From the NCBI GenBank assembly GCA_008501635.1, contig QQUJ01000019.1, positions 149,863 to 213,862 on the forward strand: a DNA stretch of 64,000 nt, written 5' to 3'. This DNA is from Pseudomonadota bacterium. GTDB taxonomy: Bacteria > Pseudomonadota > Gammaproteobacteria > QQUJ01. A program made the translations under genes and the position numbers. Below the pieces are notes generated by a model. It had not been told where the DNA came from. It saw only the letters and a list, made by a program, of their open reading frames with translations, and searched no databases. Below are positions 38,028-46,509 of this stretch, piece after piece (the stretch's first letter is position 1; each line of letters starts with the position of its first letter).

Positions 38028-39155
38028 ATGGATTTCGAACAGTTACTGCAGCAGATCGGCAACCCCAACACCACTGCGGGTTGGATAGCGCAGGTGTTCG
38101 TCGTTGTTTTCTCCGTCATGTTGGCGAATTTCGTTCTGGCGCGCCTGCTCGATCGCCTGCATCGCTATCTGAAGAAAACCTCGGTCAAATGGGACGATGC
38201 GTTGATCGATGCGCTGCGCAAACCGGTGCGGTTGCTCGTTTGGATAGTCGGCATTACCTTTGCGGCGCAGATTGTTCAGAAGAGCACCGATGCCGTGCTC
38301 TTTGAGGCGATCTCGCCCATCCGTGACATTGGCGTTATCGGCACCATCACCTGGTTCCTGGTGCGATTGATCAACAGCGTCGAGAACAACTACCTGACAG
38401 TCCACGAAGGCGATGAGGAAGCTGTCGATCGCACCACAATCGATGCGATCTCCAAGTTGTTGCGAATCTCCGTCATCATCACCGCGACGCTGGTGGCCCT
38501 GCAAACATTGGGATTCAGCATTTCCGGCGTGCTGGCGTTTGGCGGGATCGGGGGTATTGCCGTGGGTTTCGCCGCCAAGGATCTTCTGGCCAACTTCTTC
38601 GGCGGACTGATCATTTATCTCGACCGTCCGTTTGCAGTGGGCGACTGGATACGCTCCGCCGACAAAGAGATCGAAGGCACAGTGGAAAAAATCGGTTGGC
38701 GGCTGACCTGCATCCGCAGTTTCGACAAGCGCCCCATCTATGTGCCCAATGCCGTCTTCACCAGCATTTCGGTACAGAACCCCTCGCGCATGACTCATCG
38801 CCGCATCTATGAGACGATCGGCATACGCTACGATGACGTTGCACAGATGGAGTCCATTACCCGCGACGTCAAAACAATGCTTCAGAGCCATCCGGCGATC
38901 GATACCTCACAGACACTGATGGTCAACTTCAATGCCTTCAATGCATCCTCGCTTGATTTCTTCATCTACTGTTTCACTCACACGCGCGTGTGGACTGAAT
39001 TTCACGAAATCAAACAAGACGTGTTGCTGAAAATCGCCGAAATCATCGATGCTCGCGGTGCGGAGATCGCCTTCCCAACCCGTACACTTCATGTTCCAGG
39101 GGGGGTTTCCCTGCAGGCGGATGGGTTGGTGCCGGCGGAGCCGGTAGGTCGCTGA
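38028..39155 (+). CDS. MscS-family mechanosensitive ion channel
   Basis: A 375-residue inner-membrane protein. It has membrane helices at about 20-40, 65-85, 95-115 and 138-160. The pore helix and gate region are GVLAFGGIGGIAVGFAAKDLLANFFGGLIIYLDRP (about 164-198), followed by the beta domain (FAVGDWIRSADKEIEGTVEKIGWRLTCI) and the C-terminal alpha/beta domain. That is the standard MscS core, which releases solutes under hypo-osmotic shock. It is followed 3 bases later by a patatin-like gene. Confidence 0.92.
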   Translation: MDFEQLLQQIGNPNTTAGWIAQVFVVVFSVMLANFVLARLLDRLHRYLKKTSVKWDDALIDALRKPVRLLVWIVGITFAAQIVQKSTDAVLFEAISPIRDIGVIGTITWFLVRLINSVENNYLTVHEGDEEAVDRTTIDAISKLLRISVIITATLVALQTLGFSISGVLAFGGIGGIAVGFAAKDLLANFFGGLIIYLDRPFAVGDWIRSADKEIEGTVEKIGWRLTCIRSFDKRPIYVPNAVFTSISVQNPSRMTHRRIYETIGIRYDDVAQMESITRDVKTMLQSHPAIDTSQTLMVNFNAFNASSLDFFIYCFTHTRVWTEFHEIKQDVLLKIAEIIDARGAEIAFPTRTLHVPGGVSLQADGLVPAEPVGR

Positions 39156-39158
39156 ATC

Positions 39159-40100
39159 ATGGCGGTACGGCAGGCCAAAATCGGTCTCGCACTTGGTGCC
39201 GGTTCGGCGCGCGGCTGGGCGCATATCGGCGTCATTCAGGCTCTCGAGGAGCAGGGTCTACGACCAGAGGTTGTGGCTGGAACCTCCATTGGCGCCCTGG
39301 TGGGTGCAAGCTACGCAACGGGCAACCTGGACGAACTTGCCGGCTGGGTCTCGAAACTCACCTGGCAGCAGATCGTCGGCTATCTCGATCCGAGTTTCAG
39401 CGGGGGCCTCATTGCCGGAAAGAAGTTGTTCGATTTCTTCCGCCATCATTATCAGGATCGCGATATCGGCGATCTCACGGTACCTTTCGGGGCAGTGGCC
39501 ACCGATCTGGATACCGGACAGGAGATCTGGCTGCAGACGGGATCGGTGCTGGAGGCGGTACGTGCCTCGTTGGCACTCCCGGGCGTATTTACGCCGGTAC
39601 AACGCGAACAAGGCTGGCTGCTCGATGGCGGTTTGGTCAATCCTGTTCCAGTCTCATTGTGCCGCGCGATGGGTGCTGAGATCGTCATCGCGGTAGACCT
39701 CAACGCCGATCTGCTGCAACGACATCGTCGCGCTGACAAGCCTGATGAAAACTCGCAGAACCACCCACCCAACAACGAGGATAACGAAGGCGGGGAGGGC
39801 TACGATCTGCGCGAATTTCTGCGCCAGCAGGTCGTCAATCTCAAGAGCAATCTCCTCAAGACCGGTAACCAATCCAACGCGCCTTCGCTGATCGATATCG
39901 TGCTGCGCAGTATCAACATCATGCAGACTCGGATTACACGCAGTCGCATGGCGGGCGATCCTCCAGAACTCGTCATTGCACCTCACCTTTCGCATATTTA
40001 CTTGATGGAGTTTCACCGCGCGAAAGAGGCTATCGCGGAAGGTCATAAGGCGGTGGCGAGAGCGGACATCGAGATACAGCAGCTCAAGCAGATGCTCTAA
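39159..40100 (+). CDS. Patatin-like phospholipase (RssA-like)
   Basis: A serine acyl hydrolase of 313 residues. It shows the oxyanion motif LGAGSARGWAHIG (11-24), nucleophile Ser43 in GTSIG, and the dyad Asp156 in LLDGGLVNPVP. An Asn/Asp-rich linker (about 188-205) precedes a helical C-terminal region. No signal peptide, so it probably acts on the inner face of the membrane. It is likely cotranscribed with the MscS-type channel. Confidence 0.9.
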   Translation: MAVRQAKIGLALGAGSARGWAHIGVIQALEEQGLRPEVVAGTSIGALVGASYATGNLDELAGWVSKLTWQQIVGYLDPSFSGGLIAGKKLFDFFRHHYQDRDIGDLTVPFGAVATDLDTGQEIWLQTGSVLEAVRASLALPGVFTPVQREQGWLLDGGLVNPVPVSLCRAMGAEIVIAVDLNADLLQRHRRADKPDENSQNHPPNNEDNEGGEGYDLREFLRQQVVNLKSNLLKTGNQSNAPSLIDIVLRSINIMQTRITRSRMAGDPPELVIAPHLSHIYLMEFHRAKEAIAEGHKAVARADIEIQQLKQML

Positions 40101-40122
40101 AAACCCAACGGCTATCAGATTC

Positions 40123-40662
40123 ATGGATCCGCAAACACTGCTCGCACAGATCGAAAAGAAGAATCTGCCGCCGGTACATCAGTGGAACCCCACTTTGTGC
40201 GGGGATATCGACATTCGCATCGCCCGCAATGGCAGTTGGTATCACGAGGGTTCACCGATACGCCGTCAGCGTATGGTGGATCTCTTTGCCACAATTCTCC
40301 GCCGCGATGCCGACGGCGAATTCTACTTGGTTACACCGGTTGAGAAACTGCGCATCGAAGTGGAAGACGCACCCTTCGTCGCTATCGATTTCGACACCGC
40401 CGGTAGGGGTGCCGGGCAAGTGCTCGTCTTCAAAACCAATGTCGGCGATCAAGTGGCGGCCGATGCACGGCACCCGCTGCGCGTCAGCGAACATCCGGAC
40501 ACCCACGAACCGTCCCCGTATATTATGGTAAGGGATGGACTGGAGGCGCTCATCAATCGTCCCACGTTCTATCGCCTGGTCGAGCTGATCCAGGTGCACG
40601 AAGGCGCGCAGGGCGTATGGAGCAGTGGCACGTTTTTCGCCCTGGAACACCGACGCCCGTAA
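40123..40662 (+). CDS. DUF1285-family protein
   Basis: A soluble protein of 179 residues matching DUF1285, a small proteobacterial family of unknown function. Recognisable blocks are CGDIDIRIARNGSWYHEGSPIRRQRMVDLFATILRRD, YLVTPVEKLRIEVEDAPFVAIDFD and the C-terminal GVWSSGTFFALE. It is 22 bases after the patatin gene, so it may be the third member of that operon. Confidence 0.85.
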   Translation: MDPQTLLAQIEKKNLPPVHQWNPTLCGDIDIRIARNGSWYHEGSPIRRQRMVDLFATILRRDADGEFYLVTPVEKLRIEVEDAPFVAIDFDTAGRGAGQVLVFKTNVGDQVAADARHPLRVSEHPDTHEPSPYIMVRDGLEALINRPTFYRLVELIQVHEGAQGVWSSGTFFALEHRRP

Positions 40663-40709
40663 TAAATGACGGTCAGCGACGCGATGACCCTCGAAGCCGC
40701 CATTGACGG

Positions 40710-40991
40710 ATGAAGCCCAACACCCAAACGGCAATGCAGAATCTGATTCACCAGGTGCGCACGGCGATACCTTTTGCGGATCCTGCGGCACAGGAGTGTC
40801 CGGATCTCTGCAAAGGCTGTACGCCCAAGCTGCTCACACTTTTGGAGTTGGAACTCGACGATTGGCAGCAACGCCTGCGGGAGGGCGAAACACCGACACT
40901 CGGAGATATCGATCGACTGGCGAAGATGAGCAAGAAGATCTATCGGGTGTTGCAGGAAAACGGCCTGGTTTCAGAACGCCACACCGGTTAA
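40710..40991 (+). CDS. Small conserved hypothetical protein with a Cys pair
   Basis: A 93-residue protein. A CPDLCKGC segment (residues 30-37) offers three cysteines, followed by a helical hairpin (LLTLLELELDDWQQRL and DIDRLAKMSKKIYRVLQENGLV). No signal peptide. It may bind a metal, but no family is recognised with certainty. It follows the DUF1285 gene by 48 bases. Confidence 0.6.
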   Translation: MKPNTQTAMQNLIHQVRTAIPFADPAAQECPDLCKGCTPKLLTLLELELDDWQQRLREGETPTLGDIDRLAKMSKKIYRVLQENGLVSERHTG

Positions 40992-41090
40992 CGCGGGTGA
41001 TGCGATCTTCCGCCAGGCATAACGACCAACCACACGCGGCAACGCACTATGAGTCGCAGTCGTTCAGTGGGACCTGATCCGGACGCGAGA

Positions 41091-41303
41091 TTATTGCTCG
41101 GCTTTTTTCCCGCAGGTATTGATGCCCAGCAGCGGGTAGACGGGGCAGAAACCGATCAGGCTGGTGAGCACAAATACGGCGGCGATAACGCCTAGAACAA
41201 TGGCGACTGTGCCGCTGATGAGCCCCATGTAGTACAGCACACCGACGGCGATGGCGGCGGCAATACGAATTACACGATCAGTGCTTCCCATATTCGTTTT
41301 CAC
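41091..41303 (-). CDS. DUF2892-type inner membrane protein
   Basis: A 70-residue membrane protein. The family N-terminus NMGSTDRVIRIAAAIAVGVLYY is followed by two helices (about 10-28 and 31-50) and the conserved FCPVYPLLGINTC ending. DUF2892 also forms the membrane tail of YgaP-type rhodaneses. The start is GTG 41303, with AGGAGA at the right distance; the internal ATG 41291 is less well placed. It lies downstream of the decayed Crp/Fnr regulator, which may once have controlled it. Confidence 0.85.
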   Translation of the reverse strand: MKTNMGSTDRVIRIAAAIAVGVLYYMGLISGTVAIVLGVIAAVFVLTSLIGFCPVYPLLGINTCGKKAEQ

Positions 41304-41381
41304 TGTTGTCTCCTGTCTTCGACTAACGGAATGGTGTTGTGGCAGTTTCCACTTGAAGCCGGTAATCCGTCTGCGACCAGG

Positions 41382-41940
41382 TCACAGACGCCCGGCAGGT
41401 AGGCGCAACGAATCGTCGTCCTGCAAACGTATCAGGCTACGGCTTGGTGCGACAAGTCCTTCGCGCTCGAAATCCCTCGGTAATCGACTGATTACCTCCC
41501 GCGAGCGTCCCGGATCAGCAACTATCGCCTTATTGAGTGGTCCGCACCTCTTTCGCGCGTACCGTCTCACCGTTTCAGTGCAACAGGTAATCAGCCAGAC
41601 GCTGTGTTCCGCAACCCAACGGTTAAAAGTCGGAGCGGGGATGATCATTACCTCGACCTCGGTTTTGGTTATGGTGCAGGCGGGGAAGTGGAGCCGGTTG
41701 AGAATACAGCACGCGGTCAGAAAGCGGCTGCCACCCCTTTTCGAGGCGATACCGCGTCTGTTCACGTCCAAACCCCCTGCCTCCATAGACCCGAACCATG
41801 CCTGTCAGCACCAATGCAGACTGCTGCAGGCTTGGCCCTCCAGGCAGATGACTTGCCCTGCTGGAAGCCGCACTCGCTTGGCTTCATGGTGGAAGCGTTC
41901 GCCAGCGACATTGATCGCAGCAGCGAGCTGTGGGAATAGA
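41382..41940 (-). pseudogene. Decayed Crp/Fnr-family transcriptional regulator
   Basis: Pieces of one regulator lie in three minus-strand frames. First, 41940 to about 41820 reads LFPQLAAAIN...RLPAGQVICLEGQACSSL. Next, about 41815-41690 reads LTGMVRVYGGRGFGREQTRYRLEKG. The last, about 41720-41382, reads LTACCILNRLHFPA, VMIIPAPTFNRWVAEHSVWL and the helix-turn-helix block SREVISRLPRDFEREGLV. That is the order of a cyclic-nucleotide-type sensor and winged helix. At least two frameshifts are needed, and the stretch before the HTH is too short, so an internal deletion is also likely. Confidence 0.75.
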
Positions 41941-42086
41941 GTGTCGGTCTCGGTGCACAGACCGCAATTCCTATGTGCGGATAGTACTCAGGCGCGCCTG
42001 CAGTGAGTATGGGATCTCGAACTTTTGCTGAATCTTATCATCGAACAAGGCACAATCAGCGACTTTCACGCGCACGAATAACAACG

Positions 42087-43340
42087 ATGCCCTTAGCGAT
42101 CGCACGACGTCTGCTTGTACCCCTCGCAATCCTGGCCGTGGCTGGTGCCGGTTTCGCTCTGCTGGTGATGACCAAACCCCGCTCTGAAGCCGCGCCACGC
42201 ACCGAAACGGTATGGTCCGTTGCTGCCCAGACCATTCAACCTGGTACGCTGCAGCCCACGCTCACGCTCTTCGGCCGCCTGGAGACGCCCCATCGGAGTC
42301 GCCTGCGCGCCGCGGTAGAAGCTGAGGTCGAAGCGGTCACGGCGAAGGAGGGCGAACAGGTCGCGGCGGGTCAGGAGTTGGTGCAACTCGATGACCGGGA
42401 AGCTTTGGCGGTGCTGGAGCAGCGCCGCGCCGATGTCCGCGATGCGGAAGCAGCCATCGCCAGCGAGGCGCTCCGTTACGCCAACGACCGCACCGCTCTG
42501 AAACAGGAAGAAGCGCTCCTGGCGCTGGCGCAGTCCGAGGTCAAACGTGCGGAAAACCTGCTGCGACGTAATTTGGGCTCCGAAGCACAAGTGGATGCGG
42601 CGCGGCAAAATCTGGTGCGCCAGCAGATCGCGCTGGAAAGCAGGCAGCAAAGCATTGCCGATCACACCAATCGTCAGGCTCAGGTACAAGCACGCGTTGC
42701 GCGCGCCCGGGCGCAACGCGACATCGCCGAGTTGGACTGGCAACGTACCCGCATCCTGGCGCCCTTTCGCGCGCGCATCGCCAAGGTAGCTGTAGCAGCC
42801 GGAGACCGGGTGCGGGTCGGAGATACGATAGTGGAGCTCTACGACCTGGCGGCACTCGAAGCCCGCGCTCAGATTCCAGCTTCCCACATCGCGTCGATCC
42901 GCCGTGCGCTGGACTCTGGCAGACGCTTGCAGGGTACTGCCGAGGTGGACGGTCTTGCGGTCGAACTGGAACTTGACCGTCTGGCAGGCGAGGTCATCAA
43001 AGACAGCGGCGGCGTCGAAGCGCTGTTTAGCCTGCTGACCGCAAGCGATTGGCTGCCGGTAGGGCGCTTCATTACGCTTCGCTTGATGTTGCCCGAACAG
43101 GAGCGGGTCGTCGCCTTGCCAAGGCAGGCGCTCTATGGAAAAGATCGCGTCTATCGCGTTAGCGACAATCGCCTCATACCGATCACTGTTGAACGCGTCG
43201 GCAGCCGAATGACGACGGCAGGTGAAGAACAGATACTGATCACCAGCCCTGAACTGAATGCCGGCGATGCGATCGTCACCACGCAGTTGCCCAACGCCAT
43301 TGAAGGGCTGCGTGTTCGCGTAGTCGCTCCCAATCCCTGA
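42087..43340 (+). CDS. RND efflux periplasmic adaptor (MFP) subunit
   Basis: A membrane-fusion protein of 417 residues. It has an N-terminal anchor helix (about 9-25), a lipoyl/barrel-sandwich half (RLRAAVEAEVEAVTAKEGEQVAAGQELVQLDD), a long alpha-helical hairpin (about 110-215, rich in Ala/Gln/Arg), a second lipoyl half (ILAPFRARIAKVAVAAGDRVRVGD) and a beta-barrel. The frame extends to 42003, but ATG 42087 (MPLAIARRLLVPLAIL) gives the expected anchor. It is followed 6 bases later by the RND pump; no TolC-like gene is in the window. Confidence 0.92.
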   Translation: MPLAIARRLLVPLAILAVAGAGFALLVMTKPRSEAAPRTETVWSVAAQTIQPGTLQPTLTLFGRLETPHRSRLRAAVEAEVEAVTAKEGEQVAAGQELVQLDDREALAVLEQRRADVRDAEAAIASEALRYANDRTALKQEEALLALAQSEVKRAENLLRRNLGSEAQVDAARQNLVRQQIALESRQQSIADHTNRQAQVQARVARARAQRDIAELDWQRTRILAPFRARIAKVAVAAGDRVRVGDTIVELYDLAALEARAQIPASHIASIRRALDSGRRLQGTAEVDGLAVELELDRLAGEVIKDSGGVEALFSLLTASDWLPVGRFITLRLMLPEQERVVALPRQALYGKDRVYRVSDNRLIPITVERVGSRMTTAGEEQILITSPELNAGDAIVTTQLPNAIEGLRVRVVAPNP

Positions 43341-43346
43341 TCCAGT

Positions 43347-46300
43347 ATGACCTTTCAGCATAAGCGCGACATGATCGGGAGGTTCGCCCAGCACAATGTG
43401 GCGGCGAATCTCCTGATGCTGATGATGGTGCTCGCCGGCATCTGGGCACTCGCCAAACTCAATGTGCAGTTCTTTCCCACGCTTGAGCTCGAGCTGATGA
43501 CGGTGCGCGTCGAATGGAGTGGCGCCAGTGCCGAGGATGTTGAATCGGCCATCACCACACCCCTGGAGCAGGAGCTGCGCAACCTGGACGGTGTACGTAA
43601 ACTCACTTCGAGCTCGACCACCGGGGCCGCCGCAATAACCATCGAATTCGAGGAGGGGACCAATATGGGCCGGGCCTCGGATCAAGTGAACGAGCTCGTC
43701 GCGCGCGTTCGCGACCTGCCGGACAGCGCGGAAAAACCCGAAGTCTCCCAGGTGACACGTTACGATCGTATTGCGCGCCTCGTGATCAGCGGTGCAGAGC
43801 TTGACGAACTGCGCCCTTTAGCCCGTCGGTTCGAGGATGAGTTGCTGGCACGCGGCATTGCCCGCATCGAGGTTACCGGGTTGCCCGACGAAGAGGTGGC
43901 GATTCAGATTCCCGCGGCCCGCCTGCAGGAACTCAATCTCAGGCTGACCGACATCGCCCGCACCATCGATGCGATCAGCCGCGATCTGCCGGCGGGTTCA
44001 ATGGGCCGGGACGACGTGGCGCGGCAATTGCGCAGTCTCGATCAGCGCCGCGATGTGCTTGGCTTCGAGCGTCTGCCAATTGTCGCAGACGACGCCGGAC
44101 AGCTGCTTACGCTTGGCGATCTGGCCGATATTCAACGCCGCGCCAAACCCGGCCAGCCCTACCTTCGCCACCAGGGCAAACCGGCCGTGGAACTGGAACT
44201 GCAGCGCGTCGAATCCGCCAACGCGCTGACCTCGGCGGAGATACTCCATCAGTGGTTGTCCGAGACACGCCCCACGCTACCGACAAACATCGAACTGACT
44301 GTTTACGATCAGGCCTGGCAGTACATCAGGGATCGCATCAATCTGTTGCTGGAGAACGGCACCGGCGGTCTGGTACTGGTAGTTGCGGTGCTGTTCCTGT
44401 TCTTGAATGGGCGCGTCGCCTTCTGGGTGGCGTTGGCGATCCCGGTTTCCTTCATGGCAGCGTTGATGGCGCTCTACCTGGTCGGCGGCAGCATCAACAT
44501 GATCACTTTGTTCGCGCTGATCATGACCCTCGGCATCATCGTTGACGATGCCATTGTCGTGGGCGAAGACGCAATGACTCGCTACAGTGGAGGCGAACAC
44601 TCCCTGGCGGCGGCGGAAGGTGCCGCGCGGCGCATGCTGGCGCCGGTGATGTCATCATCGCTCACCACGATTGCTGCCTTTTTGCCGCTCATGCTGATTG
44701 GAGGGCCGATCGGCAATATCCTGTTTGGCATTCCGCTGATCGTCATTTGCGTGATTCTGGCATCGTTGACAGAATGCTTTTTGGTGCTCCCCGGACATCT
44801 GCACCACAGTTTTCGCCGCTTCCGTCACGTCCAATCCGGTCCCACCCGTTTACGCCTGGATGCCGCCTTCGCCCACCTGCGCGATCGGTACTTTCGTCCG
44901 CTCATGACCTGGTCGGTTCGCAACCGCTGGATCACATTGAGCGCGTCGGTCAGCACGATGATTCTGGCGCTGGGTTTGATAATCGGCGGACGCCTGGGCT
45001 TCACGCTGTTTCCGGGAGTCGAGGGAACCATCGTCTACGCCAGCGCTACCTTCACTCCGGGCACCGCTGCCCGTCAGGTAGACAGTTTTCTTCAGCAGCT
45101 GGATGGATCGCTGCGCGCGACCGAAGAAGCCTTGGGCGGCAACTTGATCCAGAGCGTCACGTTGCGCAGCGGCCACGGTATCTTCGGCGGTACAGACGCT
45201 GCGGCGGGCGAACACATAGGCTCCCTCATCGTCGAACTGGTCGAGCCCGATGTGCGCGACATTCGCAACCGTCAGTTCGTGGATGTCTGGAAGGAGCGCA
45301 TCCAACAACCGCCGGGATTGACCGCGTTCGTGGTGGCGGAACGCTTTATGGGCCCGCCGGGACGCGATCTCGATATCCGCCTGGTGGGCGGTGACCCGGC
45401 AACTTTGAAACAGGCCGCGCTTGAACTGAGTGACGAATTGCAAAGGTTTCCAGGCGTCGGTGCCATCGAAGACGATATGCCCTGGGGTCAGGAGCAGATC
45501 ATCTACAGTCTGCTACCTGAAGGCAGGGCCCTGGGTCTGACGATCGAGGAAGCGGGTCGCCAGCTGCGTGCAGCCTACGATGGCCTGACCGTGCAGATAT
45601 TCCAACAGGGGGGCCACGAGGTCGAGGTGCGGGTCATGCTGCCCGACGCCGAACGCAACCGCCTTGGCAGCCTTGAGCGCATGATGCTGTTTCTTCCCGG
45701 CGGCGGAACCGTTCCACTCACCACCGTGCTCCAACTGGACAGTCGCCGCGGTTTTGAGGTGCTGCGCCACGCCGAAGGCCAGCTGGCCGTTCAGGTATCG
45801 GGCGAGGTGGATCGTGCCGCCAATAATGCCAATCGAATCCTGGCCACGCTTGAGCAGGAGTTCCTCCCCTCGTTGGCCTCACGCCACGGAATACGCTACT
45901 CACTGGAAGGACGCGCGGCTGATCAGGCGGAAACCCTCGGTGACATGAAACGCGGCATGGTGTTCGCGCTGGTGATGATCTATCTCGTCCTCGCCTGGGT
46001 CTTCGGCAGCTATACACGACCTCTCGCGGTGATGTTCATCATCCCCTTCGGGCTTGTGGGTGCGGTGTTCGGTCACTGGGTATTGGGGATGGAACTCACC
46101 ATCCTGTCGCTGTTTGGTTTCTTTGGACTCTCCGGCATCGTGGTCAACGATTCGATTATTCTGGTGACCTTCTACCAGCGCCTGCGCGAGGAGGGAATGA
46201 GCGTGCAGAAAGCGGTGGTCGAAGCCGGATGTCAGCGCCTGCGAGCGGTGTTGCTGACCTCCCTCACCACCATCGCAGGATTATTGCCGCTGTTGTTCGA

Positions 46301-46472
46301 GACCTCGGTTCAGGCGCAGTTTTTGATTCCGATGGCGGTATCGATCACCTTCGGTCTGGCTTTTGCGACCTTGCTGGTGCTGCTGGTCATGCCGGCACTG
46401 TTGACGGTGGTAGAGGATATCCGGCGCCGGCTGACCGCAGCGCCGCGAGTGACCGCTGAACAGGGCTCTTAG
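43347..46472 (+). CDS. RND-family efflux transporter permease
   Basis: An AcrB/MexB-superfamily pump of 1041 residues, full length. It has TM1 near the N-terminus (LLMLMMVLAGIWAL), two large periplasmic domains and twelve membrane helices. TM4 carries the FALIMTLGIIVDDAIVVGEDA signature with the proton-relay Asp pair, and the second repeat has GFFGLSGIVVNDSIILV. The subgroup cannot be fixed by eye; the FFPTLELE and GGHEVEVRVMLP features suggest the less-studied proteobacterial HAE-type pumps. Substrate unknown. Confidence 0.93.
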   Translation: MTFQHKRDMIGRFAQHNVAANLLMLMMVLAGIWALAKLNVQFFPTLELELMTVRVEWSGASAEDVESAITTPLEQELRNLDGVRKLTSSSTTGAAAITIEFEEGTNMGRASDQVNELVARVRDLPDSAEKPEVSQVTRYDRIARLVISGAELDELRPLARRFEDELLARGIARIEVTGLPDEEVAIQIPAARLQELNLRLTDIARTIDAISRDLPAGSMGRDDVARQLRSLDQRRDVLGFERLPIVADDAGQLLTLGDLADIQRRAKPGQPYLRHQGKPAVELELQRVESANALTSAEILHQWLSETRPTLPTNIELTVYDQAWQYIRDRINLLLENGTGGLVLVVAVLFLFLNGRVAFWVALAIPVSFMAALMALYLVGGSINMITLFALIMTLGIIVDDAIVVGEDAMTRYSGGEHSLAAAEGAARRMLAPVMSSSLTTIAAFLPLMLIGGPIGNILFGIPLIVICVILASLTECFLVLPGHLHHSFRRFRHVQSGPTRLRLDAAFAHLRDRYFRPLMTWSVRNRWITLSASVSTMILALGLIIGGRLGFTLFPGVEGTIVYASATFTPGTAARQVDSFLQQLDGSLRATEEALGGNLIQSVTLRSGHGIFGGTDAAAGEHIGSLIVELVEPDVRDIRNRQFVDVWKERIQQPPGLTAFVVAERFMGPPGRDLDIRLVGGDPATLKQAALELSDELQRFPGVGAIEDDMPWGQEQIIYSLLPEGRALGLTIEEAGRQLRAAYDGLTVQIFQQGGHEVEVRVMLPDAERNRLGSLERMMLFLPGGGTVPLTTVLQLDSRRGFEVLRHAEGQLAVQVSGEVDRAANNANRILATLEQEFLPSLASRHGIRYSLEGRAADQAETLGDMKRGMVFALVMIYLVLAWVFGSYTRPLAVMFIIPFGLVGAVFGHWVLGMELTILSLFGFFGLSGIVVNDSIILVTFYQRLREEGMSVQKAVVEAGCQRLRAVLLTSLTTIAGLLPLLFETSVQAQFLIPMAVSITFGLAFATLLVLLVMPALLTVVEDIRRRLTAAPRVTAEQGS

Positions 46473-46509
46473 GTCAAAGAATGTGATTGAGGGGATTCTG
46501 AGACAGGTT

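Noticed and set aside
42093..43685. 530-codon antisense frame across the RND adaptor and pump genes
   Set aside because: It crosses two certain genes, has no recognisable motif and no ribosome binding site.
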